Below, one piece after another: positions 1 to 9,248 of a stretch of DNA of 64,000 bases (position 1 is the first letter of the stretch; the number at the start of each line of letters is the position of its first letter). Source of the DNA: Virgibacillus profundi (lineage in GTDB: Bacteria > Bacillota > Bacilli > Bacillales > Amphibacillaceae). The position numbers were made by a program, and so were the translations under genes. The DNA is taken from contig NZ_NPOA01000001.1 of assembly GCF_002287375.1 (NCBI RefSeq), positions 124,001 to 188,000 on the forward strand. Reading direction: 5' to 3'. The notes beneath the pieces are model-generated. The model ran no database searches. It was not told the DNA's origin and saw nothing but the letters and a program-made list of their open reading frames with translations.

Positions 1-783
1 CCGCATTTTTGGAACAAGTCCCTTTGCGGTTACTGGACTCATCCCCTCCCCTGAAGTATCCTCTGTTTCCGCCCAGCCACCAAAAGAAGGGTCCGGTAAT
101 TCCAGATCTTTATACATATCATAGAAGACTTGTGGCGGATCAAACGGCGGATGTGGCCGTACATAGGACATATTCAGGAAGAACGGTTTTGTTGGATCAC
201 GGCGTCTCAGGAAATCAATCGATTCAGTTGTTACCCAATTCGTCGGATGCAATTCTTCCGCCAGATGCCATGGCCTTGTCACTGTTGACGAATTGCAATC
301 AAGTCCTAAATCAATTAAATCAGCCTGTCCCGTTTTTCCTCTCAGCCAATTTAAATAGTCATCGGTGTATTCCTGTGATTCGATTGTTTTCGTATTGTGT
401 TTAAATCTGCTGTAATGCATATAGCCATCATGCAAAACTACATTATGAAATCCGGTTAGATTCCTTGTTGGATATACATGCATTTTTCCGATTGCCTGTG
501 TATGATAATCCGCATTGGTAAATTCTCCTGCAAGTGTATGCTCATAATTCCAGGGAACCTTATCCTGGTATCCTACTCTTCCCGTAGACGCCTGAGACAT
601 CCCCGTCAAAACAGATGCCCTTGCAGGCACACAGGAAGGAGTTGCGGAATAGGCATTTTCAAAAAGAACACCATCCCGCGCTAATTGATCCAAATTAGGG
701 GTATCGACTACTGGATGATCCAGTATACTTAAACAATCAGCTCGCATCTGGTCGACCATAATCAGCAGTACATTTGGTTTCAA
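1..783 (-). CDS. Sulfatase (type I, formylglycine-dependent), C-terminus outside window
   Basis: Hydrolyses a sulfate ester, probably on a glycan. The N-terminal 261 residues are present and the gene runs off the left edge. I read it from a TTG at 783 because a GGAGAG ribosome binding site lies 7 bases upstream; an ATG at 790 is out of frame. The protein opens with [15 protein letters not shown], whose Asp11 is an expected metal ligand, followed by DTPNLDQLA. Cys51 in SCVPAR is the CxPxR cysteine converted to formylglycine. [11 protein letters not shown] near residue 215 is typical of S1 sulfatases. There is no signal peptide, so it should act in the cytoplasm. It lies 132 bases downstream of a second sulfatase on the same strand, probably one operon. 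Substrate unknown. Confidence 0.9.
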   Translation of the reverse strand, partial: MKPNVLLIMVDQMRADCLSILDHPVVDTPNLDQLARDGVLFENAYSATPSCVPARASVLTGMSQASTGRVGYQDKVPWNYEHTLAGEFTNADYHTQAIGKMHVYPTRNLTGFHNVVLHDGYMHYSRFKHNTKTIESQEYTDDYLNWLRGKTGQADLIDLGLDCNSSTVTRPWHLAEELHPTNWVTTESIDFLRRRDPTKPFFLNMSYVRPHPPFDPPQVFYDMYKDLELPDPSFGGWAETEDTSGEGMSPVTAKGLVPKMR

Positions 784-915
784 AGCACATCTCTCCTTTC
801 AAAGAAAATAATCTTATTGTAGAATGGATCGATAACCATCACTTCATCTGTCTTCCATGGTATCTGGCTTTGTTTTTCAAGGTCGAATAACCTAAAAATC
901 GGTGTTATTCTGGAT

Positions 916-2313
916 TTATTCTTCATCGCCAACTTTTTCCTTCAGACTGTACAGTTCCTCTTTTAACTTCTCCACTGTTTCCTTATAGGCAGGATCATGA
1001 TATACATTATTCATTTCGTAAGGGTCTGCTTTCAGATCAAACAGCTCCCATTCCGGTGTTCTTGGATCATCAATAGTATGAGCATTTCCCAATGCTTCTC
1101 CATAATAATAAATCAGCTTGTGGTCATGTGTCCGGATACCGTAATGTGCTCCAACACTATGTTCGACACTCAAATGCTCCCAATATCTGTAGTACATGGA
1201 AGTCTGCCAGTCATCCGGCGTGTTTTCCTCCATCACTGGACGAAGACTTGTTCCCTGCATAAAATCGGGTATTTCAATACCGGCATAGTCAAGAAATGTT
1301 TCAGGAAAATCAACATTTAATGCAAAATCCTTTGTCACGGAACCTGCTTCGATTGCTCTTGGATAACGGACAATAAATGGCATTCTTAATGATTCTTCAT
1401 ACATAAAGCGTTTATCATACCAGCCGTGATCTCCAAGGAAAAATCCCTGATCAGATGTGTAAACGACAATGGTATTCTCAGCTAATCCTTCTTCATCCAG
1501 ATAATCAAGCACACGGCCCACATTATCATCAATTGATGCAACTACACGCAGATAATCCTTAATGTAGCGCTGGTAATACCAGCTTTTTAATTCTGATGCA
1601 GACAAGTTTTCCGGCGGATCTGCTTTAACATCCCTTTTTGTTAAGTCCCTTTCAATTCTCATTCTTGCTTCCCTTGCTGCTTCTGCCCGGTTTGAATAAT
1701 CATCATGGAAGGTTTCCGGTTCAGGGATATCAACATCCTCATACATATGCATATGTTTTTCATCCGGATCCCATGGGCGATGTGGCGCCTTATGATGCAG
1801 CATCAGCATAAATGGTTTATCCTTGTCCCGATTTTCCATCCAATCCAATGAATAATCAGTAATTATGTCTGTAGCATAGCCTTTGATGATCTTTTCTTCA
1901 CCCATTTCAAACATTTTCGGATCATGATAATCCCCTTGTCCTGGGAAGATATTCCAATAGTCAAAGCCAGTTGGGTCACTATTTCCGCCATGGCCTAAAT
2001 GCCATTTTCCTATCAATGCTGTTTGATAGCCATTTTCTTTTAGCACCTTCTGAACTGTCGGTTGTCGGCTGTCGAATTTGTCCCCGAGCGTTTTTACACC
2101 ATTTTTATGATTATACTGTCCTGTTAAAATCGCTGCCCGGCTTGGGGCACAGATAGAGTTCGTGCAAAAGCAATTGTCGAATCGCATTCCCTCATTGGCT
2201 ATGCGGTCCAGATTTGGTGTTTCATTAATTTTACTGTCGTAGCAGCTCATTGCATGTGCTGCATGATCATCACTCATTATAAAAACTACGTTTGGCTGTT
2301 TATTTCCTGCCAT
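916..2313 (-). CDS. Sulfatase (type I, CxPxR)
   Basis: A 465-residue S1-family sulfatase. It starts MAGNKQPNVVFIMSDDHAAH, where Asp15/Asp16 are expected Ca2+ ligands, and Cys55 in ICAPSR is the formylglycine site. GKWHLGHGG near residue 103 and YTSDQGFFLGDHGWYDKR further on are the usual His and Asp/His active-site blocks. The 'LHHKAPHRPWDP' block and the following charged helix resemble iduronate-2-sulfatase or N-sulfoglucosamine-sulfohydrolase-like bacterial enzymes. That is a family resemblance, not a substrate call. There is no signal peptide, so it is cytoplasmic. A GGGAGAGG site sits 7 bases before the ATG. It leads the two-sulfatase operon and diverges from the GH16 gene at 2941. Confidence 0.93.
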   Translation of the reverse strand: MAGNKQPNVVFIMSDDHAAHAMSCYDSKINETPNLDRIANEGMRFDNCFCTNSICAPSRAAILTGQYNHKNGVKTLGDKFDSRQPTVQKVLKENGYQTALIGKWHLGHGGNSDPTGFDYWNIFPGQGDYHDPKMFEMGEEKIIKGYATDIITDYSLDWMENRDKDKPFMLMLHHKAPHRPWDPDEKHMHMYEDVDIPEPETFHDDYSNRAEAAREARMRIERDLTKRDVKADPPENLSASELKSWYYQRYIKDYLRVVASIDDNVGRVLDYLDEEGLAENTIVVYTSDQGFFLGDHGWYDKRFMYEESLRMPFIVRYPRAIEAGSVTKDFALNVDFPETFLDYAGIEIPDFMQGTSLRPVMEENTPDDWQTSMYYRYWEHLSVEHSVGAHYGIRTHDHKLIYYYGEALGNAHTIDDPRTPEWELFDLKADPYEMNNVYHDPAYKETVEKLKEELYSLKEKVGDEE

Positions 2314-2940
2314 TGGGTTTCCTCTCCCTTTTATAATTTTTTTGGATTTCTTCCAAATTTTTATATTGCATTTGAGCCTAAAAGATAATCCTGTTTTTCG
2401 TACTTACTTTTCAACTTCAAAAGCTGTTTGATTAAACTCAAAACATTCCAGATGTTCCAAAGCCATTGTTTACAATGTCTCTTGCTAATTATCAATAGTT
2501 TGTAAACGCCATCATTTTATAACTGGAACCTTTCGATTGTTTTTCTAATTGAGATACCTGCGAAAGCGCCTTAAAGATGTAAACCAGAACTGTTACAAGC
2601 ATCCATCTGCCGACACTACCGTTTTCACAGTACATAAGAACTAATAACTTTAAAATCATAGGTAATTATTTGAACCATCAAACAATTAAAACAATCAGAA
2701 AGTACCATATTAATTAAATTAATTAACTATTATAATAAGGTTATACCTCAGACTTGTCAATGCATTTACCCAACTCTTTTATGGGATTTCCAGCAACTTA
2801 GAATAATAAGGGAATAATATCTAAAGGGGGTACGAAATCTGTCAAACAAGTTGATGGTTCTTCAAAAAATACGATAACGGTACAGAAAGTTCATCTTCAA
2901 AAGTAAATTTATTAGAAATAAAATTGCTAAGGAGGAAGAA
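2314..2940. other. Divergent intergenic promoter region, sulfatases / GH16
   Basis: 627 AT-rich bases between two divergent transcription units, with no convincing ORF. It holds the 17-bp palindrome listed at 2710-2726, and AAGGAGG about 5 bases before the GH16 start. TTGTTTACAA (near 2468) and TTTGTAAACG (near 2510) may be a further operator pair, but the spacing is long. I see no terminator. Confidence 0.5.
2710..2726. promoter_or_regulatory. 17-bp palindrome TTAATTAA-A-TTAATTAA, candidate operator
   Basis: A perfect inverted (and 9-bp direct) repeat of TTAATTAA around one central base, 214 bp upstream of the GH16 start. The same 17-bp arrangement recurs at 13565-13581 (one mismatch) and 41551-41567 (perfect), both upstream of solute-binding protein genes. 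In AT-rich DNA one copy could be chance. Three copies all in promoter regions suggest a shared regulator, possibly the AraC protein at 41662; that link is inference. Confidence 0.45.
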
Positions 2941-4815
2941 ATGATTAATAACAAGAGAAAAGGACCAATGTTACTAGGCATAATCCTGACAGCAATCGTA
3001 CTGGCTGCATTTTCTGTAAATCACTCAAAAGCCACTTCAGTTGCCAAAGATAAAACAGATCAACTAGCTTCTGCAAAGGAAGGATGGACAATTACATTCG
3101 AGGATGAGTTTGGAGGCGATTCCATTGATTATACAAAGTGGGAGCATGCCCCCGAGTGGCCTAGAAAGGATGGCTACTGGTCAGATGAGGAAGCTTTTGT
3201 TGATGGAAATGGCAATTTAGTTATTCAAATCAGCGAGAGAGATGGCGAATACTATTCTGGTGCTGTAACAACCAGAAATACATTTAATCAGGCATACGGC
3301 TATTATGAGGTTCGTGCTAAATTGCCAACTGAGGAAGGATTTTGGAGTGCATTTTGGCTCATGACGGATGGTGAGCATATTATTGGCAATGAGGGAAGAG
3401 ATGGTACGGAAATCGATATTTTCGAAACTGCCCTGGCCTACAAAGGCACGGATACATTCAACCACGCCCTGCACTGGGATGGATATGCTGAGCATCATGG
3501 AAGTGCGGCTGCATACCCGTCCATACCTGGAATTTATGAAGGATATCATACATTTGGGCTGGAGTGGAATAAGGATGAATATATTTTTTACGTAGATGGA
3601 GAAGAAACATGGCGGACTTCAGCAGGTGGCGTCTCTCAGGTTCCGGCATTTGTACAGCTGACTGCTGAGGTTGGATCATGGGGTGGCAATATCGAAAATG
3701 CCAATTTGCCGGATCAGCTACTTGTTGATTATGTGCGCGTATATGAGCGGACTCCTGATGCAAAAGCCCTTCTTGCAAAAGCAAATGAGCTACCAGAGGA
3801 GAATTATACAAATGGCAGCTATTTCAATTTTGAGATGGAGCTTAAGCGAATTGAACATCAAATGAAAAAAGGTGATTCGACTGATAGAGAACTGGCCGAC
3901 GCTATTGAGAATGCAAAGCAATCTCTTGTCCATATTACCAGCAATAGGCAGAAGCTTGCCATAACAAGAACCATGGTAACCGGCTCCAATAAGCCTCAGG
4001 AGGATAATCCATTATTGGACAGCAGCTTGAGTCCTGATCAACTGGCATATCTTGCCTTTGATGATAATCCGGAAACGTTTATCGATTATAACATGGCTGA
4101 TGATTCTTGGATTCAGGTTGACCTTGGCGAAGGAAATGAGCAGAAGCTCGAGTGGCTACGTGTACGTGCCCGTGATTATTATGTCGATCGACTGGAATCT
4201 GCCCAGATTGTTGCATCAGCGGATGGGGAAAATTGGACAGAACTTGGTACCTTTGAGGAAACAGGGGATGGTTGGAATATTGTCAAATCAAAGGATAGTT
4301 CCACTGCCTACCGTTATATCCGTTTTCTTGGTGCAGCTGGTTCATACGGAAATGTTTCCGAAGTTGAATTATATCCGGCTGAGATCCATGCAACTGACAA
4401 GACCTTACTGGCAAGTCTGATTGACCAAGGCACCCAATTAGAAATGGACGGGCATGGCTGGCAGGTTTTGCCACAGGCACTACAGCTTGCTGCTGAAGTC
4501 TATCAAAATAGCTCTAATCAAACAGAGGTTGACACAGCTGCAGTGAATCTTCAGTGGTTTGTGACTGGCTCGTTAACCAAATCGTTTATAGCTGAATCCG
4601 AGTTCCCCGGGGCACATGGAATTGAAAAGTCTCTCAGCAATAAATTAAAAGGGGCGTTGAACGCTGCTGAACGCGGTAATGATGGAGCTGCACAGGGAAA
4701 ACTGCAAGCTGTTATTGACCAGCTGGATGCCCTTTCGGAAAAAGTCTTTACATTGAAGCAAACAGGTGTATTGAAGGATTGGCATTATTCACTGATGGAA
4801 TCTGTTACTGAATAA
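2941..4815 (+). CDS. Secreted GH16 endo-glycanase with discoidin (F5/8C) and FIMAH-like domains
   Basis: A 624-residue extracellular glycan-cleaving enzyme. Residues 1-31 are a signal peptide or anchor (KRK, then a hydrophobic run ending near AAFSV). Residues about 50-270 form a GH16 beta-jelly-roll with the signature GTEIDIFE: Glu157 is the expected nucleophile and Glu162 the acid/base. Residues 275-335 are helical (FIVAR-like), 350-482 resemble an F5/8-type C carbohydrate-binding domain, and the last 100 residues resemble a FIMAH-type helical module. GH16 covers laminarinases, lichenases, agarases, carrageenases and porphyranases; the motif does not fix the substrate. It is the only glycosidase here with a clear export signal, so it probably makes the first cut outside the cell. 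It is monocistronic, with a strong AAGGAGG and a terminator after it. Confidence 0.88.
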   Translation: MINNKRKGPMLLGIILTAIVLAAFSVNHSKATSVAKDKTDQLASAKEGWTITFEDEFGGDSIDYTKWEHAPEWPRKDGYWSDEEAFVDGNGNLVIQISERDGEYYSGAVTTRNTFNQAYGYYEVRAKLPTEEGFWSAFWLMTDGEHIIGNEGRDGTEIDIFETALAYKGTDTFNHALHWDGYAEHHGSAAAYPSIPGIYEGYHTFGLEWNKDEYIFYVDGEETWRTSAGGVSQVPAFVQLTAEVGSWGGNIENANLPDQLLVDYVRVYERTPDAKALLAKANELPEENYTNGSYFNFEMELKRIEHQMKKGDSTDRELADAIENAKQSLVHITSNRQKLAITRTMVTGSNKPQEDNPLLDSSLSPDQLAYLAFDDNPETFIDYNMADDSWIQVDLGEGNEQKLEWLRVRARDYYVDRLESAQIVASADGENWTELGTFEETGDGWNIVKSKDSSTAYRYIRFLGAAGSYGNVSEVELYPAEIHATDKTLLASLIDQGTQLEMDGHGWQVLPQALQLAAEVYQNSSNQTEVDTAAVNLQWFVTGSLTKSFIAESEFPGAHGIEKSLSNKLKGALNAAERGNDGAAQGKLQAVIDQLDALSEKVFTLKQTGVLKDWHYSLMESVTE

Positions 4816-4871
4816 TATTATGCACTTATGTAGAAAGAAATATGAATATACCTTCTTTACTACAAAATGAA

Positions 4872-4910
4872 AGACTGTTCATATAGAGGTTTCTCTTCTA
4901 TGAACGGTCT
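4872..4910 (+). terminator. Rho-independent terminator after GH16 gene
   Basis: A 12-bp stem, AGACTGTTCATA paired with TATGAACGGTCT (one G-T pair), with a 15-base loop and followed by TTACTTTCC. It lies 57 bases after the GH16 stop codon. Confidence 0.7.
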
Positions 4911-5085
4911 TTACTTTCCTAAATAAAGTGTCGCAACACTACTTTCCGACTACTGGAATTGCTTACAAGCAAACGGGACTTTTACACTACCAGTCGCCCT
5001 TCGGATGCCGCATACGTTGTCTTTTATAGAATTCGTGGCAAAAAAACATGTTTTCTTGATGGACGAACCCTTTGCACAGTTTTAA

Positions 5086-5117
5086 ATCTATTAAAAAAAG
5101 CCCTTTTTTTAATAGAT
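5086..5117. other. Perfect 15-bp AT-rich hairpin upstream of amidohydrolase operon
   Basis: ATCTATTAAAAAAAG pairs perfectly with CTTTTTTTAATAGAT across a 2-base spacer, 79 bases before the amidohydrolase start. It could be a terminator for upstream transcription (T run inside the right arm) or an operator for the operon. The sequence does not decide. Confidence 0.5.
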
Positions 5118-5195
5118 ATCCCCAACATAGAAATGGTATGCTAATAACATTACCTCATAATTCTGAAAACAAAAAGTCCCTTTAGGAGAATTATT

Positions 5196-6296
5196 ATGAA
5201 TACATCTTTCGTCTTACGCAATGCAAAACTTATTACCGAAGAAGAAATCGATATCGTAATTGAACATGGAAAAATAATAGAAATAGCCCATGCTGGAAGT
5301 GGTAAAGGCCAGAAAATACATGACTGTAATGGCATCTATGTTTCAAGTGGTTGGATTGATTTGCATGTCCATGCCTTTCCTGAGGTCGAACCATATGGGG
5401 ATGAAATTGATGAAATCGGCATTAAAACAGGCGTAACAACCATAGTCGATGCTGGCAGCTGTGGAGCTGATAGAATTTCAGATTTGGTGGCAAGCAAAAG
5501 TCAAAGCAAAACAAACCTGTTTGCTTTCTTAAACATTTCCAGGATTGGCTTAAAAAGAACGGATGAATTATCCGATTTGGAATGGATCAATAAACGTAAA
5601 ATAATCGAATCAATTAGAGAATATAAAGATACCATAGTCGGTTTAAAAGCCAGGATAAGTAAAAGCGTGGTTGGCAAAAATGGGATTGAACCACTGCGTA
5701 TGGCTCAAAAGCTTTCCCGTGAAAGTCATTTGCCCCTAATGGTACATATCGGCTCTTCGCCACCTGTAATCGAAGAAGTAGTATCCCTTTTGGAAAAAGA
5801 TGATATCATCACACACTTTCTTAATGGAAAAGCAAACAACCTTTTTGATAAAGACGGCAGACCACTTCAGGCTTTAACAGATGCAGTGGAGCGTGGTGTC
5901 CATTTGGATGTAGGCCATGGTACAGCCAGTTTTTCATTTAAAGTTGCAGAAATGGCAAAGCGAAATAATATTAAATTCCATACCATAAGTACTGATATTT
6001 ACCGTATGAACCGGGAAAACGGCCCTGTTTTTAATATGGCACATACATTAACAAAATTTCTTTACCTCGGTTACCCACTGGAAGAAGTAATTGCTGCAGT
6101 GACGTCCACGCCTGCCAACTGGCTAAAAAAGCCGGAACTCGGCAGGATAAAGACCGGGGATACTGCTAATTTAAGCCTGTTCAGGGTTAAAAAAGAGCCT
6201 GTAACACTTACTGATTCTGAGAAGGATAAACGTATAGCAAAAAGAAAAATAGAACCGATGGGAGTGGTAGTGAATGGAGAAATCATTACATACTAA
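5196..6296 (+). CDS. Amidohydrolase/deacetylase family metallohydrolase
   Basis: A 366-residue amidohydrolase-superfamily enzyme that probably hydrolyses an amide or acetamido group. Metal-binding features are visible: HVH at residues 57-59, the candidate carboxylated Lys151 in GLKARIS, His184 in MVHIG, His near 218 (THFLNG) and Asp near 268 (STDIYR). It heads a four-gene operon with a DgaE-like lyase (23-base overlap), a DgaF-like aldolase and a sugar kinase. By context it may deacetylate an N-acetylated aminosugar acid (for example N-acetylglucosaminate) before the lyase step; that substrate is inference. AGGAG lies before the ATG. The C-terminus ends PMGVVVNGEIITY, normal for the family. 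Confidence 0.85.
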   Translation: MNTSFVLRNAKLITEEEIDIVIEHGKIIEIAHAGSGKGQKIHDCNGIYVSSGWIDLHVHAFPEVEPYGDEIDEIGIKTGVTTIVDAGSCGADRISDLVASKSQSKTNLFAFLNISRIGLKRTDELSDLEWINKRKIIESIREYKDTIVGLKARISKSVVGKNGIEPLRMAQKLSRESHLPLMVHIGSSPPVIEEVVSLLEKDDIITHFLNGKANNLFDKDGRPLQALTDAVERGVHLDVGHGTASFSFKVAEMAKRNNIKFHTISTDIYRMNRENGPVFNMAHTLTKFLYLGYPLEEVIAAVTSTPANWLKKPELGRIKTGDTANLSLFRVKKEPVTLTDSEKDKRIAKRKIEPMGVVVNGEIITY

Positions 6297-7383
6297 ATAT
6301 GGCCTGAAACGTGTCATCAATGCAAGTGGAAGAATGAGTATTCTTGGTGTATCAGCACCGACAGATACTGTGATGGAAGCAATGAAGCAAGGTGGACAGA
6401 ACTATGTCGAGATTTCTGATTTAGTGGACAAGGCTGGTGATCATATTGCAGAAATCCTTGGCTCTGAAGCATCTGTTGTTGTAAACTCTGCATCCAGTGG
6501 AATAGCCTTATCGATTGCTGCCCTTGTGACAGAAGGAAACCGCCGCAGAAGTGAAAAACTGCATCAGGATAAAATCTCCAAAAATGAAGTCATTATGCTG
6601 AAAGGACATAACGTCCAGTACGGGGCACCTGTTGAAACAATGATCTATTTAGGTGGCGGTAGCCTCATTGAAGTCGGCTATGCCAATGAAGGCAGCAAGG
6701 ATCATATTAAAGAAGCAATTAACGAAAATACTGCAGCGATACTTTATGTGAAATCTCACCATGCCGTTCAGAAAAATATGATTTCCATAGAGGAAGCATG
6801 GCAAGTCGCTCAAGCGAACAAAGTCCCTCTTATTGTAGATGCTGCAGCAGAAGAGGATATTCAAAAATATGTAAAATACTCTGATCTTGCTATTTACAGT
6901 GGCTCAAAGGCAATTGAAGGCCCAACCTCAGGAATCGTTGGTGGCAAAAGGAAATATATTGACTGGGTAAAAATACAGCTTCATTGTATTGGACGCAGCA
7001 TGAAAGTTGGCAAAGAAACAACCTTTGGATTATTGCAGGCACTGGATGAATACTTGCTCAAAGAAGATAAAAGTGAATTAGAAAAAGAGATATTACAAGT
7101 GCTATTGCCATTAAATAATATCGATGGTGTCGATGTAAGCATTGTTCAGGATGAAGCTGGACGGGCTATTTATCGTGCACGTATTCATATTGACCCGCTG
7201 AAAACAAATATAACTGCAATAGAAGTTGCAACCTGGCTGAGAGACGGTGATATCGCCATCTACACACGTGATTATGGCGTAAGACAAGGCTACTTTGATA
7301 TCGACCCACGCCCACTACAAGGGGATGATATCCGTATCATTGAATCAAGAATTCGTAAGCTGGCAGGAGACAGTTCACAATGA
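6274..7383 (+). CDS. dgaE-like: DgaE-like PLP-dependent ammonia lyase (SelA-like fold)
   Basis: A 369-residue PLP enzyme of the SelA/DgaE family. In Salmonella DgaE converts D-glucosaminate-6-phosphate to 2-keto-3-deoxy-6-phosphogluconate plus ammonia. The PLP lysine is expected at Lys212 in YSGSKAIEGPTSG, preceded by the cofactor aspartate in LIVDAAAEED (about 189) and the NSASSG phosphate loop (71-76). It starts inside the amidohydrolase gene behind GGGAGTGG, so the two are translationally coupled. Because the operon also encodes a sugar kinase, the substrate here may be an unphosphorylated aminosugar acid, with the kinase acting after the lyase; this is inferred. Confidence 0.85.
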   Translation: MEKSLHTKYGLKRVINASGRMSILGVSAPTDTVMEAMKQGGQNYVEISDLVDKAGDHIAEILGSEASVVVNSASSGIALSIAALVTEGNRRRSEKLHQDKISKNEVIMLKGHNVQYGAPVETMIYLGGGSLIEVGYANEGSKDHIKEAINENTAAILYVKSHHAVQKNMISIEEAWQVAQANKVPLIVDAAAEEDIQKYVKYSDLAIYSGSKAIEGPTSGIVGGKRKYIDWVKIQLHCIGRSMKVGKETTFGLLQALDEYLLKEDKSELEKEILQVLLPLNNIDGVDVSIVQDEAGRAIYRARIHIDPLKTNITAIEVATWLRDGDIAIYTRDYGVRQGYFDIDPRPLQGDDIRIIESRIRKLAGDSSQ

Positions 7384-7396
7384 GGAGGAGTGTAAT

Positions 7397-8152
7397 TTGA
7401 AAAACATTACAAAACGTTTTTACAAAGGTCGTGTTGCATTAAATGTTTTGGCAAACAGTGTAGAAAATGCAAAAGAAGTATTTCAAGCCGGAGAAGGAAA
7501 TGTTTTAGTCGGTATACTTTCCAAAGATTATTCAACAGTAGAAGAAGCAGTATCTGCCATGAAGGTATATGGAAAAGAAATAGATGAGGCTGTTTCAATA
7601 GGACTAGGAGCCGGTGATAATCGTCAAGCCGCTGTTGTGGCAGAGATTGCAAAGCATTATGCTGGCAGCCATATCAACCAGGTATTCCCAGCAGTTGGTG
7701 CAACGCGCGCCAATCTTGGTGAAAAAGACAGCTGGATCAACGGTTTAGTCTCCCCGACAGGACGCATTGGCTTTGTTAATATCTCAACAGGTCCAATTAG
7801 CGCTGCCGGGGAACAGCAGGCAATCGTACCGGTTAAAGCAGCAATTGCACTTATTCGGGATATGGGAGGTAATGCATTAAAGTACTTCCCAATGAAAGGA
7901 TTAAGCTATGAAGACGAGTTTCGGGCAGTTGCAAAAGCTTGTGGAGAAGAACAATTTGCGCTGGAGCCAACGAGTGGAATAGATAAAGAGAATTTTGAAC
8001 AAATACTAAGTATCGCCTTAAAAGCCAATGTACCAAAAATTATTCCACATGTGTATTCATCCATTATTGACAAAGAAACCGGAAAAACAAATACTCAAGA
8101 TATACGGGAATTATATGAAATTATCAAGAAACTGGTTAATCAACATGTTTAA
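7397..8152 (+). CDS. dgaF-like: DgaF-like KDPG aldolase family protein
   Basis: A 251-residue aldolase of the DgaF/KDPG family, which splits 2-keto-3-deoxy-6-phosphogluconate into pyruvate and glyceraldehyde-3-phosphate. The frame is open 34 codons further upstream, but I start at TTG 7397 because AGGAGG lies 9-10 bases before it and the resulting N-terminus (KNITKRFYKGRVALNVLA) matches the family. The candidate Schiff-base region is ALKYFPMKGLSYEDEF. FALEPTSGIDKENF and KIIPHVYSSIID follow as in the family. It is placed 13 bases after the DgaE-like gene and overlaps the kinase by 8 bases. Confidence 0.85.
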   Translation: MKNITKRFYKGRVALNVLANSVENAKEVFQAGEGNVLVGILSKDYSTVEEAVSAMKVYGKEIDEAVSIGLGAGDNRQAAVVAEIAKHYAGSHINQVFPAVGATRANLGEKDSWINGLVSPTGRIGFVNISTGPISAAGEQQAIVPVKAAIALIRDMGGNALKYFPMKGLSYEDEFRAVAKACGEEQFALEPTSGIDKENFEQILSIALKANVPKIIPHVYSSIIDKETGKTNTQDIRELYEIIKKLVNQHV

Positions 8153-9161
8153 GAGGATTGCAGCATTTGGAGAAGTTATGATGCGCCTGGAGGTTCCCGG
8201 ATACGAGTCACTGTCACAAGCAAGCACATTAAATTATTCATTCTCCGGAACTGGAGTGAATGTCACTTCCGCTCTAGCTAAATTCGGTTACTCTACCTAT
8301 CTCGTATCCACATTACCAAAGAATGCAATAGGTGATGCTGCTATATCTTACATTCAAAAACTTGGGATAAACCCCTCTTTTCTCAGGCAGGATGATAATG
8401 ATCTTGGTATGTACTTTTTGGAAAATGGATTTGGTGCAAGACCAAGTCGCGTGACCTATTCCAACAGATCGGGAAGCAGCTTTAACAGAGCGGAAGAAGA
8501 AAGTTATTGCTTTGATAAGATTGCAAAAGAAATAGACATCATTCATTTTTGTGGAATCACACTTGCCATGAATGATAATGTACGAAGGCAAATGAAGAAC
8601 TTTGCAATTGCAGTTAAGAAAGCTGGCGGTACGGTCGTATTTGACTGTAATTACCGACCCACTCTCTGGGGAGAAGCTGGTTATGAAAAAGCAAAGCCGC
8701 ATTATGAGGAAATGCTGCATTTGGCCGATATTGTAATGATGAATGAAAAGGATGCAAAATTCATCCTTGGAATGGAAACTGATAAAGAAGACAGGGCAGA
8801 TCAGCTGATGGAGCTGATTCCTTCCATCTCAAGTAAATATAATATTCCAGTAATAGCTGGTACACATCGTTCAATCAACCGTGACAATACCCATTCGTTA
8901 CAGGGTTTTATTTATAAAAATCAATTATTCTCATTCTCAAAAAAGATCACATTTCCTGTTTTGGATCGGATTGGTGCAGGTGACGCCTATACAAGTGGAA
9001 TTATTCATGGAGAAATAAATAACTTTTCATCAGATAAAACAGTCACCTTTGCAACAACAGCGGCCATGCTTGCACATACCGTAGTTGGCGACACACCAAT
9101 AGCTTCAGAAAATGATATCTATCGAGCGATGAGGGAAACGAATAGTGATGTGGAGAGATAA
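8145..9161 (+). CDS. PfkB-family sugar kinase (2-keto-3-deoxygluconate kinase-like)
   Basis: A 338-residue ribokinase-fold kinase. The start MFKRIAAFGEVMMRLEVPG is typical of KDG kinases, and DRIGAGDAYTSGIIHG near the C-terminus is the PfkB signature with the catalytic Asp. I use ATG 8145, which overlaps the preceding aldolase gene by 8 bases; the frame extends upstream only as a by-product of that gene. In context it should phosphorylate 2-keto-3-deoxygluconate, or a close relative, to feed the aldolase. Last gene of the operon, ended by a strong hairpin. Confidence 0.88.
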   Translation: MFKRIAAFGEVMMRLEVPGYESLSQASTLNYSFSGTGVNVTSALAKFGYSTYLVSTLPKNAIGDAAISYIQKLGINPSFLRQDDNDLGMYFLENGFGARPSRVTYSNRSGSSFNRAEEESYCFDKIAKEIDIIHFCGITLAMNDNVRRQMKNFAIAVKKAGGTVVFDCNYRPTLWGEAGYEKAKPHYEEMLHLADIVMMNEKDAKFILGMETDKEDRADQLMELIPSISSKYNIPVIAGTHRSINRDNTHSLQGFIYKNQLFSFSKKITFPVLDRIGAGDAYTSGIIHGEINNFSSDKTVTFATTAAMLAHTVVGDTPIASENDIYRAMRETNSDVER

Positions 9162-9178
9162 GGAAAAAAACAACAGCA

Positions 9179-9219
9179 AAAATAGACTGGATACATTGTA
9201 GACGTACCCAGTCTATTTT
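9179..9219. terminator. Bidirectional terminator between kinase and hydroxypyruvate isomerase-like gene
   Basis: A perfect 12-bp stem, AAAATAGACTGG with CCAGTCTATTTT, flanked by A-rich and T-rich runs. It sits between two convergent genes and can serve both. Confidence 0.85.
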
Positions 9220-9248
9220 CTATTCATTAAACAACAACACAACAAACT

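Larger units (their letters stand above)
4816..5195. other. Intergenic region between GH16 gene and aminosugar-acid operon
   Basis: 380 bases with no supported gene. It contains the GH16 terminator (4872-4910), an AT-rich perfect hairpin (5086-5117) and a possible -10 box near 5137 upstream of the amidohydrolase. A 61-codon ORF here has no recognisable features and was not called. Confidence 0.5.

Noticed and set aside
2553-2570. CcpA site TGCGAAAGCGCC upstream of GH16
   Set aside because: The core fits but the outer half-site pairs do not at the correct spacing.
4959-5144. 61-codon ORF after the GH16 gene
   Set aside because: No ribosome site or recognisable domain, and it overlaps a hairpin that looks regulatory.
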